Shown: positions 28,289 to 38,942 of the stretch, piece by piece | How positions within the stretch are numbered: the stretch's first letter is position 1 | How the letters are laid out: each line of letters starts with the position of its first letter | Assembly: GCF_001316005.1 (NCBI RefSeq) | Contig: NZ_BBBJ01000003.1 | Span: forward strand, 62,001-126,000 | Length of the DNA: 64,000 bases | Direction: 5' to 3' | From: Vulcanisaeta distributa JCM 11217 | Lineage (GTDB): Archaea > Thermoproteota > Thermoprotei > Thermoproteales > Thermocladiaceae | The notes under the pieces: model-generated | The model's database searches: none | Told to the model about the DNA's origin: nothing | What the model saw: the letters and a program-made list of their open reading frames with translations, nothing else | Program-made: the position numbers and the translations under genes

Positions 28289-28774
28289 GTGGACGTAATT
28301 AGGGAGGTTAGTAATGATGACTTTAGGTTCATTTTCATTAAGGATGAGCAAGCTGCTTTAGTGGAGGTTCTATACGTTAAGGGCTTTAGTGAGGAGAAGT
28401 ACAAGAAGTTGAGGAAGTACATAAAGGATAGGCTTGGTGAGGAGTTTTCAGGGATAATAAGCCTTGACTCAGGCAAGGCATTGGCTAAGGTATTACTGGT
28501 GGGTACGGACCAGGTAGGGCAATCGCTGATTAATGACGTAGTAGATAATGAGGTTAGTAAGGTTGATTCCTGGATCTCAAATGGCATAATTAAGGAATTA
28601 ATTGATAAAGTCTCAAGTGAGGTGAAGGAGACTAAGAAAAAGAAGAAGAAATCGAGGAAGAGCAAGAGGAAGAGAAGTAAGAAAAGGGCTGGTGAGACCG
28701 CGAGTAAGTCTAAGGGTAGGAGGAAGAGGAGAAAGACTAAGAGGAAATCCAGTAGTTCAGGGAGTAGTTCGTAA
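28289..28774 (+). CDS. Hypothetical protein with long basic Lys/Arg/Ser tail
   Basis: 161 residues. Residues 1-110 are a compact alpha/beta domain (FRFIFIKDEQAALVEVLYV, KKLRKYIKDRLGEEF); the last about 50 residues are an extreme low-complexity tail of Lys, Arg and Ser (KKKKKKSRKSKRKR, ending SSSSGSSS). Such tails usually bind nucleic acid non-specifically and are seen in some crenarchaeal chromatin or ribosome-associated proteins. No family recognised. Its start (GTG 28289) lies after AT-rich sequence. Confidence 0.6.
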   Translation: MDVIREVSNDDFRFIFIKDEQAALVEVLYVKGFSEEKYKKLRKYIKDRLGEEFSGIISLDSGKALAKVLLVGTDQVGQSLINDVVDNEVSKVDSWISNGIIKELIDKVSSEVKETKKKKKKSRKSKRKRSKKRAGETASKSKGRRKRRKTKRKSSSSGSSS

Positions 28775-28841
28775 ATACCTTAATTATTGAAAATAATGGG
28801 AAAAAAGGCTTTTTATAGGGGTTACTTCCTACGAAGATAGA

Positions 28842-29594
28842 ATGTCCGCAACACCCTTCGAGAAGCCTCAAGGCACAGTAGAGGTACCGCACATAGAGGT
28901 TGATGAAGAGACTAAGGAGATAATTAAGGAGATACTATCTCAAATGAAGAATCCAGTCGAGATACTGTTCTTCACAAGCAATACTTGTGGCAACAGGGAT
29001 ACGAACTGGTGCGTACCAACTGAGGAATTACTAGACTTACTAGCCGAATTAGCACCACCTGGTAAGTTAGTGCTCAAGAAAATTAAGTATGAGGAGAATA
29101 GCGATGCCTTCACTAAGTACAACGTTGAGCCGCAGAGAGTTCCCGTAATATACCTACTTGATGGTGCGATTAAGTACCTAGGTGCACCGCTTGGTGAGGA
29201 GGTAAGGGCGTTTATTGAGACTATAGTTAGGATATCGGTTGGCGAGACGAAGCTCAGGCCCAGGACGAAGAAGGGTCTTGAGGCGTTGGTAAATTCAGGT
29301 AGTAATAAGAGGGTTGAGGTAATGACTGTTGTCACACCATCATGTCCGTACTGCCCATACGCCGTCTTAATGGCTAACATGTTTGCGTATGATAGTAAGG
29401 GTAAGGTTGTTTCAATAACGGTTGAGGCTTATGAGGAGAGCGATATCGCAGACATGTACCAGGTAACTGCTGTACCAACTGTTGTGCTTAAGAGGGAGGA
29501 TCAGGAGGTTGGTAATGTTGAGTTCATAGGTGTTCCTCCAGAAAGTGACCTATTAAAGAAGGTCCTTGATTACAGCGGTGTTAGCATTCAGTAG
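28842..29594 (+). CDS. Protein disulfide oxidoreductase (glutaredoxin-like, two Trx folds)
   Basis: PDO of 250 residues: two thioredoxin folds, as in the hyperthermophile enzyme that makes intracellular disulfides. The C-terminal unit has the active site TPSCPYCPYAVLMAN and cis-Pro AVPTVVL. The N-terminal unit has its cis-Pro (RVPVIYL), but instead of CxxC it has TCGNRDTNWC, two Cys seven residues apart, so its redox centre is atypical. Strong TATA-like GCTTTTTATAGG at about 28809-28820. Intact frame. Confidence 0.85.
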   Translation: MSATPFEKPQGTVEVPHIEVDEETKEIIKEILSQMKNPVEILFFTSNTCGNRDTNWCVPTEELLDLLAELAPPGKLVLKKIKYEENSDAFTKYNVEPQRVPVIYLLDGAIKYLGAPLGEEVRAFIETIVRISVGETKLRPRTKKGLEALVNSGSNKRVEVMTVVTPSCPYCPYAVLMANMFAYDSKGKVVSITVEAYEESDIADMYQVTAVPTVVLKREDQEVGNVEFIGVPPESDLLKKVLDYSGVSIQ

Positions 29595-29641
29595 CTTCCT
29601 CCTTTAAAATTATTAAATCCACGCTTATAAAAGCAACAGGT

Positions 29642-30199
29642 ATGAGAATATTCTTTGTAACAAGTAATGAGGCTAAGTTCCGTGAGGCTTCCCTGGTACT
29701 TAAGGAATTCGGCATAGACCTCATGATTAATAGAGGCTATAGGAAAGTTGAGATACAGAGCGATAACCTTGAAGATATCGTTAACAACGCGCTTCAGTTT
29801 ATATGTGGTGATAATTCCAGTGATTACTTCGTGGTTGAGGATGATGGTTTATTCATAAATAGGCTGAATGGCTTTCCAGGCCCATACTCATCCTATGTTT
29901 ATAAGACGATAGGACTAATAGGTATTCTAAAATTAATGAGTGGTGTTGATGATAGGACGGCCTACTTTAAGTCCGTAGTTGGTCTATGCGGACCTAAGGT
30001 CGGTATTAAATTATTCTCGGGTGTTGTATACGGTAGAATTGCGATGGAGCCCAGGGGGGGTACGGAGGGGGGGTTCGGCTTCGACCCAATATTCATACCG
30101 GAGGGTTATGACAAGACCTTCGCGGAATTAGGCATTGATATTAAGAATAAGTTATCCCATAGGGCCAGGGCATTTAGGCCCTGGGCAATTGGCTATTGA
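29642..30199 (+). CDS. rdgB: XTP/dITP diphosphatase (Ham1/RdgB)
   Basis: House-cleaning pyrophosphatase that removes non-canonical purine nucleotides. N-terminal FFVTSNEAKFREA, VVEDDGLFINRLNGFPGPYSSYV, GGFGFDPIFIPEG and LSHRARAF are the diagnostic motifs. 185 residues, intact. Seven-G runs near 30053-30060 and 30068-30074 (PRGGTEGGFGFD) suggest one or two extra Gly. Overlaps the convergent gene by 7 bases. Confidence 0.9.
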   Translation: MRIFFVTSNEAKFREASLVLKEFGIDLMINRGYRKVEIQSDNLEDIVNNALQFICGDNSSDYFVVEDDGLFINRLNGFPGPYSSYVYKTIGLIGILKLMSGVDDRTAYFKSVVGLCGPKVGIKLFSGVVYGRIAMEPRGGTEGGFGFDPIFIPEGYDKTFAELGIDIKNKLSHRARAFRPWAIGY

Positions 30200-30950
30200 G
30201 TAATCTCTAGGCGATTAACCCTTGTGATTATTACTATTGCTTCATAAATTAATGCCGCGGCTATGCCAATGAGCAGCGCCATTAGTAGGTAGCTACTGCT
30301 TAGTGTTTGGCTATACCTACAAAGTATTGATGTTACTGGTTTGGTTGGCTGTATAACATAGATTATGGGCCTACCTAGGCATACACTATGTATATTGGGA
30401 TTGATGGAGAGCCCGTATTACATATTACATTGCCCGTGATCGTTGGTATCACAATTGCGGAGTTTATCTTTGTCCCGTAGGTTAATAATGAACTTGAGCT
30501 ATTCGTTACTATAGGTGTTGACCCACTATATGATAGTAACTCTATGAAGTAATTGGTCCTTTGAATGGCATAGCTATACGTACCTGACGCACTACTTATT
30601 GGTATTGTTGTTGAGTAGCAAATAGCGGAGTTACTATTTATCACTGTTATATTTACTTCATTAATTGGTAATTGATCATCAGCAAGCCTCATAATTATTC
30701 TAACATTGTAGTTATTGCTCAGGCTTAAGTCGAGTGTTACTGTCGCGTTTGTTGTGGTGATGGTTCTCGTTACGATAAACGTTGTTGATGGATTTACCCC
30801 CCCGCACCTGCTTAATGCCTCATTAATACTATTGTTTATTTGTACTATGAAGGAATTACTCGCGGAATAACCCATTAGTGGTGTGTTAATGATGATTAGG
30901 GCTGCCGTAAATAGGGCTATCGCGATTATTAACCTATATCTAGTCATCAT
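30193..30950 (-). CDS. Hypothetical secreted or membrane-anchored protein (one frame break)
   Basis: N-terminal signal anchor (YRLIIAIALFTAALIIIN), then about 175 residues of beta-rich sequence with many N-x-S/T sequons and Thr/Ser stretches, and after the break a second transmembrane helix (LLMALLIGIAAALIYEAIVI) with a short basic tail. The break is near 30373 (CCC appears as CC in YALGRPIIYVIQP). Topology: a large extracellular domain held at both ends. Similar surface proteins are common in Thermoproteales; no family recognised. Confidence 0.6.
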
Positions 30951-30974
30951 TAGGGGGTGCGTTTCTCTGGTTTA

Positions 30975-31178
30975 TTATAGTTTCCTCACTAGGGGGTCCA
31001 CGTAGCTCTCCACATTAACGGCCGACGTTATTAATCCCTCCCTCTTCATGTTCAATAATGTCCTTACTAAGTGCGTTCTTAGTATCTTAGTTCCGCAGTA
31101 TGTGCAGTAGGGCTTTCCATTTATTAAAACAGTCACCTTAGTTGAACCGCACGCGCTGCACTTAAGCATTAAATTCAC
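30975..31178 (-). CDS. Zinc-ribbon protein
   Basis: 67 residues: an N-terminal zinc ribbon (LKCSACGSTKV ... YCTYCGTKIL, two CxxC pairs 13 residues apart) and a helical C-terminus (RTLLNMKREGLI). Likely a small nucleic acid or protein adaptor; no partner is evident. It sits upstream of the membrane-anchored protein on the same strand with a 24-base gap and divergent from the lhr gene. Confidence 0.6.
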   Translation of the reverse strand: MNLMLKCSACGSTKVTVLINGKPYCTYCGTKILRTHLVRTLLNMKREGLITSAVNVESYVDPLVRKL

Positions 31179-31346
31179 TTTTAGTGTCTGGGTTAATATT
31201 AGATTTACGTTATCATTAAAGGTAATATCTAATGAGGTATTTGTGTTTCTTATTTATAAGTTTCGTGGTTTTGACTTTCACTTTAACTGAAGCAAATGGT
31301 TTAAAATGGGTAGGGACCATGGTGTTAATTGTATAGTGTTGGTGCG

Positions 31347-34282
31347 ATGAGCAATTACGAAGTTAAATCCTCCACGTCAAATAAGGAGTTGGATGATGTT
31401 TACAGGCTACTTCACCCTATAATTCAGTCGGCACTTGTTGAGAAGGGCTTCCTGAGGGCTACGGAGCCTCAAAAACTAGCTATTCCAAAGATATTGAGCG
31501 GCCGTAATGTGTTGATAATAGCGCCAACGGGTAGTGGTAAGACGGAGGCTGCCGTATTGCCAGTCCTCTCAATGCTTAAGTGGGGTATGGATAAGGGTGA
31601 GTTCGCGATAAGGTATATACATTCTCTACGTCACACCACTGAGGGCGTTGAATAGGGACTTACTTGATAGGCTTGTTTGGTGGGGGGGTGAGAGGGTTGG
31701 TATTAAGGTTGGTGTTAGGCATGGGGGGGATACGGACCAGAGCGATAGGGTTAAGCAGAGTAGGGACCCGCCTCAAATGCTCATAACAACCCCTGAGACG
31801 CTTCAGGCAATACTGGCTGGTAAGAGGTTGAGGGAGCACCTAACGAAGCTTAGGTGGATAATCGTTGATGAAATTCACGAATTCGCTGAGGATAAAAGAG
31901 GCACGCAATTGGCACTTACCCTTGAGAGGATTAAGTGGTTGATTGGTAGGAAGCCGCAGATAATTGGTTTGTCGGCGACGGTTGGTAGCCCTGAGGAGGT
32001 TGCTAAATTCCTCGTTGGCGACGACGATGAGTGTGACATAGTGCAGTCAAGCATTGTTAGGGAGATGAAGATGGATGTACTACACCCAGAGCCTACGAAG
32101 GAGGATGAGGAGATGGCTAAGAACGTCTACTTATACCCAGACGCAGTCGCTAGGCTCAGGGTGATTAAGGATCTCGTGAGTAATAATGGCGCGACCATAG
32201 TCTTCGTTAATACACGATCAATGGCCGAATTACTCATGTATAGATTCACAATGCTTGGTTATGACTCGGTGGGCATACACCATAGCTCATTATCTAAGGT
32301 TTCGAGGATAACCACGGAGAGGGCCTTTAAGGATGGTAAGTTAAAGGCCGTTATAGCAACATCAAGCCTTGAGTTGGGCATTGACATTGGCCATGTGGAC
32401 TTCGTGATACAGTATCTATCGCCTCACCAGGTTATTAGGCTTGTTCAGAGGATTGGTAGGAGTGGTCATAGGCTTGATAAGGTTCCGAGGGGGGGCGTCG
32501 TCATAACCGAAGACCTTAATGACACGCTTGAGGCGGTGGCGATAATAAATAGGGCTAAATCGGGGGGGCTTCTTGAGGCTACGCAAATACCTGATAAACC
32601 ATATGATGTGTTGGTTCATCAAATAGTCAGCCTATTAATGATTAAGAATAGGTGGACTATCGATGAACTTTATGATTTAATAAGGAGGGCTTACCCATAC
32701 AGGAAGTTGTCAATTGAGGAGCTTAAGGGCGTGCTTAGGTTCATGAGTGAGGTCCTCAACCCAAGGCTCGCCTACTTCATTGAGGATGAGGGTGTCGTAC
32801 TTAAACCCAGCGGTGTCAGGGCCAGGAGGGAGATGTATAAGTACTTCTTCGATCAGATGTCCATGATACCTGACGAGAAGCATTACCTAGTCATTAACCA
32901 GGCCAATGAGGAGCCATTGGAGTGCTTGATGAGGCATTCGTCGCTGAGTATGGGGGGGAGCCCGGCGTTAAGTTCGTGTTTAGAGGCGGTGTTTGGGTTT
33001 TGCAGAAGATCGTTGGTGACACAATCTACGTGGCACCTGCTAAGGACACTATTGGCGCAATACCATCGTGGGTCGGTGAGGAGATACCCGTACCGTTTGA
33101 GGTGGCGCAGGATGTTGGTAGTATTAAGGAGGAGATGAGCAATTACATAATTAAGGTTGGGCCTGAGGTGACTGCTGACGTGTTTTCAATGAAGCTTGGC
33201 GTTTCTAGGGACACGATTAGGTACGTGGTGGATAAGATAATGGAGCATATGGAGAGTGGCGTGCCAATGCCGTCGCATAGGCTCGTACTTCTCGAGCGTG
33301 TTGGGGACTTGATAGTGCTTTATACTCATGGTGGTACGCTGGTTAATAGGACAATAGCCAGAATACTTGGTGAGGTATTAACGGAGAGGCTTGGTTACCC
33401 CGTTGGTGTTCAGCAGGATGCCTATGCAGTGATACTGCAATTACCGAGGCCTGGCATTGATACGGCGCTCATTCTTCATACGATAATGGACGTGGCGGGT
33501 ATGGATGAGAGGACATTCATAGACTACGCAATGAGGGCAATAACTAGGACAGGGATTTTCAAGAGGAAGTTTGTTCATGTGGCGCGTAGGTTTAATGTCA
33601 TTAAGAAGGATAGGGAATTGAGTGACTTAGCAATTACGAATTTAATAGAGCTTTATAAGGGGTCGCCGGTATTCACGGAAACGCTTAAGGAGGTTCTCAC
33701 TAGGGATTTCGACCTAGATAATACTTACATATTCCTGAAATCGTTAATTAATGGTGAAAGGAGACTAGTAACTATTGAGAGGAGCGAATTTAGTCCAATG
33801 AGTAGGGAGGTTGTGGATAAGATAAGCCATAGGCTCGAGGTAATGGCTCCAGAGAGACTTGATAAGCTTGTTAGGGAGAGTGTTAAGGCTAGGCTATTGA
33901 ATGAGTCGATGACGCTCGTATGCCTCAACTGCGGTTGGGTTGGCTCAGCCAGAAATAAAGACTTACCAGATAGGCCTAGGTGCCCCAAGTGTGGTTCGGA
34001 GAGGCTTGGCGCGTTGAAGATTGATGAGGAGAAGGTTAGGCAGGTAGTTGAGAGGTGGAGGGAGGGTAAGGCCAGGTCTGAGGATAATGAAATAATTGAG
34101 TACATAAATAGGACTGCGGAGCTCGTTGGTAGATACGGCAAGCTTGCGTGCTTGCACTATCCAGTAGGGTTAGGATTGACGATATTGAGGAATTCCTACC
34201 AAAGATAGGCGACATTGATAAGTTGGTACTCGTTATTCATGAACTCGAGAAGAGGGAGTTAAGGAGGAGATTCATGGAGTGA
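31347..34282 (+). CDS. lhr: Lhr-type ATP-dependent helicase (three frame breaks)
   Basis: Large superfamily 2 helicase of the Lhr family (about 970 residues here). RecA1: Walker [20 protein letters not shown] box ([11 protein letters not shown]), SATVGS; RecA2: [29 protein letters not shown]; then the winged-helix and Lhr-core domains, and a C-terminal zinc ribbon (LVCLNCGW ... CPKCGS). Breaks lie near 31610-31620, near 32922 (GGG appears as GG in PLGVLDEAF) and near 34148; repaired, the gene ends at 34282. RHGGDTDQ and AEYGGEPG each carry one extra Gly at seven-G runs. A TTG 31329 start is also possible. Overlaps the convergent gene by 24 bases. Confidence 0.88.
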
Positions 34283-35448
34283 TGCCTCATAGACAGCCTT
34301 AATCAATGCCTCCTCATTCTCATTAACACGAGCTCTCCTTAACTCAACAAATCTCCTATAAACCTCCACGGCCTTCTCAATCCTAAACCTCTCACAGTCA
34401 TTATTCACGCACATGCTGAAGGGTGGTACATCCCTCCTAATAAGCCCAATGACGCTACTCCCCCCCTGCCCAATGTACTTACCACTCATTATCGACGTGT
34501 TAATCCCCCCCACCTTAACCCAATCACCGATTATTGAGCCAAGCTTAATCATGCCTGTGTCAATGCCCATATACCTAATAATGCCTATTGTATTCTTCAG
34601 ATTCGAAGTTACCGATCCAGCCCCCCCAATATTAACCCACCTACCCACGTAGGAGTCGCCCAGGTAACTAAAGTGCTCCTTGAGGCTATGTATATCCATT
34701 ATTGAATTCTTAACCTCACCACCAACCGCATTATTCATGTAGAGTACTGTGCCCTCCCTAACGAATGCGTGAGGTAGCACCTGGAACCTGGGCCGAGCAG
34801 CGATGGGCCCTTAATATAAGTCAATGGCTCAATAATGGCATCTATCGCTATTACATTACCCGCCCTCTCATCAATAATGGCATTACCTGAAATGTCGGAG
34901 TTCACGGTCTTATCACCAATAACTTTCACTAAATACTTAGAATTACTGCGGAGTAATTCAGTATTCCACTTAATTATGGACCAAATACCACTAGCCATTG
35001 GTAAGTCACAATTATTAATCGCATCTTTCACACCTACCCCCCCACGCTCATTAGTAATACTGAGTAGAGACTTATCACCGCATTTAATCTCGAGCCCAGT
35101 CCTCGCATCACTTATTAATTTATTTAACACATCTATCTGAGGAATTAACGATGTGCGCATCCACAGGGTTACTCCACTTATATCCTCAGTACTCTGTACA
35201 TACTTTACTGAATACTTCAGGTTAAGTTTAGACAATATTGAATCAGCAACGCCCTGCCAATACCTAGCTAGATAGTCGCGGGTAACAACGTATATATTCA
35301 CGTCATATCCCAGGCTCATTAGCCATAATGCTACGTGTTCGTAGTATCGAAGACCACCAATTATCAAGTCACTGAGCGGTGTACTAATTGATAATGGGTA
35401 ATAGTTCCTGTAATTATCCTCGATTATTACGACATTATCAAACTGCAC
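34259..35448 (-). CDS. GlmU-like sugar nucleotidyl/acetyltransferase (one frame break)
   Basis: The N-terminus (PLSISTPLSDLIIGGLRYYE) resembles the atypical GlmU-like family of Bacteroidetes (TIGR03991), with a divergent nucleotidyltransferase domain; the C-terminus is a left-handed beta-helix acyltransferase with SYVGRWVNIG, SVTSNLKNT, KLGSIIGDWVKV and NTSIMSGKYIG. The break is near 34783 (GGG appears as GG in SRVLPHAF). At seven-base runs VNIGAG reads VNIGGAG and GINTS reads GGINTS. About 395 residues. Probable role: UDP-GlcNAc or related sugar-nucleotide synthesis. Confidence 0.68.
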
Positions 35449-35471
35449 AATAAGTATTACAGCCGTAATTA

Positions 35472-36023
35472 TTAAGGTTTATTCACACCCTGCCTCTCAA
35501 GCACTAACTCTAAGTATGTCCTTCTCTCAATCCAATCCCTCCTAAGGCCTAGCTTATCTCCAAGTTGGAGTACCTCTTCCGTGGCTCTATTTATCAATTC
35601 TTTATCATTAACCATGGTCTCAACCTCAACAAAGCTGCCTAAATCCTCGACTGTATCTATGTATATCGTGAAGTTCTCATAATTATAAATATCCCTCCTC
35701 TTCACCACCTTAGCCACCTCCTTAAATCCAAGTCTTTTGAGAATTTCAAGGAGACTGTCAAGGTCATTAACAGTAACGCTCAATTCCTCGCGGGTCTTAC
35801 CAACATCACCGATGCGCGGACCCTTATACGTTAACACTATAGTACCGTCACCGTAAATCCTAACCCTAAGCGCCTCATCAGTCTTCGCAAAGTCCCTAAT
35901 TGGACTATTAAAGTATATGTCGGTCTCCTCAGTATGCTCGAGAAACCTCGCGTTTAATGATTTCAGCTTATCCTTAATTACATCATGATTTGAAACCCTA
36001 TACTTAACCTCAACCTCAAACAC
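35472..36023 (-). CDS. cyaB: CYTH-domain protein (CyaB-like class IV adenylate cyclase or triphosphatase)
   Basis: 183-residue CYTH fold: the N-terminal EVEVKYRV gives the ExExK motif, followed by ETDIYFNSPIRDF, ALRVRIYGDG and LTYKGP, and FVEVETM near the end. These residues line the triphosphate tunnel. Archaeal members are usually called CyaB, but many are more likely thiamine- or inorganic-triphosphatases. Intact. Divergent from the APC permease, with a 12-bp palindrome between them. Confidence 0.82.
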   Translation of the reverse strand: MFEVEVKYRVSNHDVIKDKLKSLNARFLEHTEETDIYFNSPIRDFAKTDEALRVRIYGDGTIVLTYKGPRIGDVGKTREELSVTVNDLDSLLEILKRLGFKEVAKVVKRRDIYNYENFTIYIDTVEDLGSFVEVETMVNDKELINRATEEVLQLGDKLGLRRDWIERRTYLELVLERQGVNKP

Positions 36024-36066
36024 GGCACTATAGCCGCGCCCACTAATTTATAAACTATGCCCTGGC

Positions 36067-36096
36067 TTATTGTTTAATTAAATTATTAAACAATAA
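36067..36096. promoter_or_regulatory. Perfect 12-bp inverted repeat between divergent genes
   Basis: TTATTGTTTAAT, six spacer bases, then ATTAAACAATAA. The two arms are exact reverse complements. It lies in the 126-base gap between the cyaB-like gene (minus) and the amino-acid permease (plus), 54 bases before the permease start and just upstream of its TATA-like ATTATTTAAAAT. The most likely meaning is a dimeric regulator's operator. Confidence 0.6.
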
Positions 36097-36149
36097 ACGG
36101 TATTAATGAACAGAGGATTTATAAATTATTTAAAATAACCATTATAACA

Positions 36150-37693
36150 ATGGATAGAGAATACCAAGTCTTCATTAGGGAGTCTACAGGTTTGGTTAAG
36201 GAGGCTGGTTTTTGGGATGCCGTGTCGATAAATATCGCCAACATGTCAATAGGCGCTGCTTTGGCGTCTATAGGCTTTACATTGGCTGCATTACCGAGTG
36301 TGGTTGGTGCGAATTTAGTATTTGCATCGTTAATAGCGGCTCTTCTCGCAATACCACAGGTAATTGTCTACTCAACTCTCATTAAGTACATACCCAGGGT
36401 TGGCGGTGACTACGTATGGTTAGGAAGAGCCTTAGGACCAAAACTAGCCTGGCTAACCAATGGTCTCGTCTTCGGCTTCATAATAGAGAGCCTGGCATAC
36501 TACGCATTGATAGCCTTTGCAGCCGTTTTTCAATTGGAATCGGTATTACCAATATTGGGCATTACCATTTCACTAACGCCCGCTCAGGAGGTTGGTATAG
36601 GCATCGCCTTCTTCGCCATCATAGTCCTGGCCAACATATTGGGCACTAAGTACGGTATTAAGCTAATGACAGCACTAACAGTGATATCACTACTTGGTCT
36701 ATTGGCAGCCATAATCATGCTCTTCATAACGCCTAAGGCGCAGGTCATTAGTGCTGTATCCTCATTATTACCAACTGGCTATACGTATTCAAAAATAGCC
36801 AGCAGTTATACAGGGCCCTACTTCTCCATGAATACAATACTAATGTTATTACCCTTCTTCGCAATATACGTTTATCCATGGCTGAATGCTGGACCAGCAA
36901 TAGCTCCGAGATAAAAGGTAAAAGCGCCCTTCACTGGAACATCCCCCCCATGGCATTCCTATTCTCATTGGTATTCTTAACCCTCGGCTTCGAGGCCATG
37001 TATTACTCGCTGGGCTTTAGCTTCGTTACTGCGGCCTTGTCTAATCCTAACGTTAATGGGTTAGTGAGTGGTAGCTTTAACTTCTGGACAGTAGCGATGG
37101 TCGTATCACATAATGCGGTGTTGAGTTGGTTCATTGGCATTTCATCAGTCACTTGGTACTTAGCGGTTTTAGCTTATGGAGCCATTGTCGTTGTTAGGTA
37201 TTGGTTTGCCCTCGCCTTCGATAGGGTTTGGCCGAGCGCCTTCGCTACGTAAGCCCAAGACTCGGAACACCAATATACGCACACCTATTCGACCTAGCGG
37301 TAACCGCGGCACTAATTGCCGCGGCTGGCTTCCTCTATAACACATTCACGGCGTTATACGGCGCCGTCGTTGAGGCGATAATATACTACATGGTAATCGG
37401 CATTGCAGCGGTAATACTTGCGACGCTTAGGTACTCGTCATTCAACATAAGCAGTAAATCTAGGGCGGTTTTAATAGTATTCGGCTTATTAATGGCTGGG
37501 GGTAATGGCATATTTAACGTACGAGTTCCTAGCCTACCCGCAGATTTGGGGGGGTGGTAACTGGCTCGCCTACGGTGTTGAGCTTGGCGCCGTGCTGTTG
37601 GGGATTACCGTCTATTTGATATCGCGTTATGTTAATATGAGGAGGTTTGGTATTGACATATCCGTGGCCTATGCCGAAATACCGCCTGAATAA
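36150..37693 (+). CDS. APC-family amino acid permease (three frame breaks)
   Basis: Amino acid-polyamine-organocation transporter of about 515 residues with about 12 transmembrane helices. The N-terminal VSINIANMSIGAALASIGF and PRVGGDYVWLGRALGP are the family's first-helix and second-loop motifs. Breaks: near 36908 (one base missing in AIASEIKG), near 37231 (TTTT appears as TTT before GGCCGAGCGC) and near 37500 (five G for four in MAGVMAYL). Substrate cannot be read from sequence. Upstream lies the 12-bp palindrome; downstream the tungstate transporter. Confidence 0.8.
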
Positions 37694-37719
37694 AATTATT
37701 AAATTGAATGTTAATTATC

Positions 37720-37734
37720 AATTATCAGATAATT
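37720..37734. promoter_or_regulatory. Short inverted repeat upstream of wtpA
   Basis: AATTATC-A-GATAATT, a perfect 7-bp palindrome with one central base, directly before the TATA-like ACTTTAATAG (about 37741-37750) that serves wtpA. Position overlapping the BRE/TBP site fits a repressor operator, perhaps for metal or oxyanion control. Composition is AT-rich, so chance is not excluded. Confidence 0.4.
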
Positions 37735-37773
37735 AATAAAACTTTAATAGAGGAGAAAATACGAAATAGTTGT

Positions 37774-38929
37774 ATGGCGAGTACAACCGTTTGGTTAGTC
37801 GTCGGTTTAATAGTAGGTCTTGTAATTGGTGTGGCAATTGGCTATGCGGTTATGCCTCCTAAGGTAATTACCGTCACTAAATATGTTAATGTTACCACTA
37901 CTACCGTTACGACCGCAGTATCAACGGCGCCTTCGCCGTTGGCGCCGCTGGTACCCTGAAGTTCGCGTTTACGGACATTCTCAACGTAATGCAGAGCATG
38001 TATCCAGGCATAACCATAGCCCCAGCCATGTTTAAGGGTAGTGGTGAGGTTGCCCATACAGAGGCGACTACCCAGCAGTTCAGTGTTGTGGCTTCTGCGG
38101 ATACGACGACAATACCCTCCGTATTATTCCCCAACTACACTAACTATGAGATTGCCTTTGGAATCACTCAAATGGTGATAATAGTTAACTTAAACACCAC
38201 GCCGGCCAGGAGGTCTATCAATTATGGCAGCAGGCTCAGTCATACCCACCAATGTCTGCGCAGTATAACGAGACCTGGCAAAAGATTTGGCAAATAATAG
38301 CTCTGAATCCGAACACTGTGGTTGGTGTTTCAAACCCATTCACAGACCCCTCAGGCTACCAGGCGCAGTGCGTCGTTAAGTTAGCCGGCTTAGCATTCTT
38401 TAACAATGCCTCATACCTATACGACGCAATCTATGGAAACCCGAGCAAGTACATGATGAGAAATACGGAAATAGACCTACTAACACTAATGGCTTCTGGG
38501 CAGGTGGACTTCATACTCTCAGCCTACGAGAGCAATGCAATACCACAGACGCAGACATATCATAATACTGTATTCATAACACTACCGCCATTCATAAACC
38601 TCGGCGACCTAAGTTATGTTGATTACTACCACCAGGTTAGCGTTACCTGGACTGAGAACGGCGTCACAAAGACCTTTGCGTGCAACCCCCCCGTTGTTTA
38701 TACAATAACTATACCGTTCCAGGCACCAAATAAGCAGGCCGCGGAGTACTTCCTACTATTGCTCTATAGCCCAATTGGTCAGAAGATACTTAAGGAGTAT
38801 GGTATTCAACCCATAGTGCCTGGCATTGTCTACGGCAATTACAGCGCTGTGCCTAATGCAATTAAACCCTTTGTTGCACCATTAAGCCAGTACCCACAGT
38901 ATGCATCCATATTCCCAAGCCAGGGCTAA
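37774..38929 (+). CDS. wtpA: Tungstate/molybdate ABC transporter, substrate-binding protein (two frame breaks)
   Basis: Periplasmic-type oxyanion-binding protein, membrane-tethered by an N-terminal helix (VWLVVGLIVGLVIGVAIGYAV) and a Thr/Val-rich linker. After the linker: AAGTLKFAF, ADTTTIPSVLF, VGVSNPFTDPSGYQAQ, and a C-terminal FPSQG. Breaks lie near 37925-37955 (entering AAGTLKF) and near 38208 (CCC appears as CC in TPAQEVYQLW). Gene order with the permease and ATPase supports the wtp assignment over other extracellular binding proteins. About 385 residues; start ATG 37774, about 28 bases after a TATA-like element. Confidence 0.78.
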
Positions 38930-38942
38930 GGGAGTTAATGGC

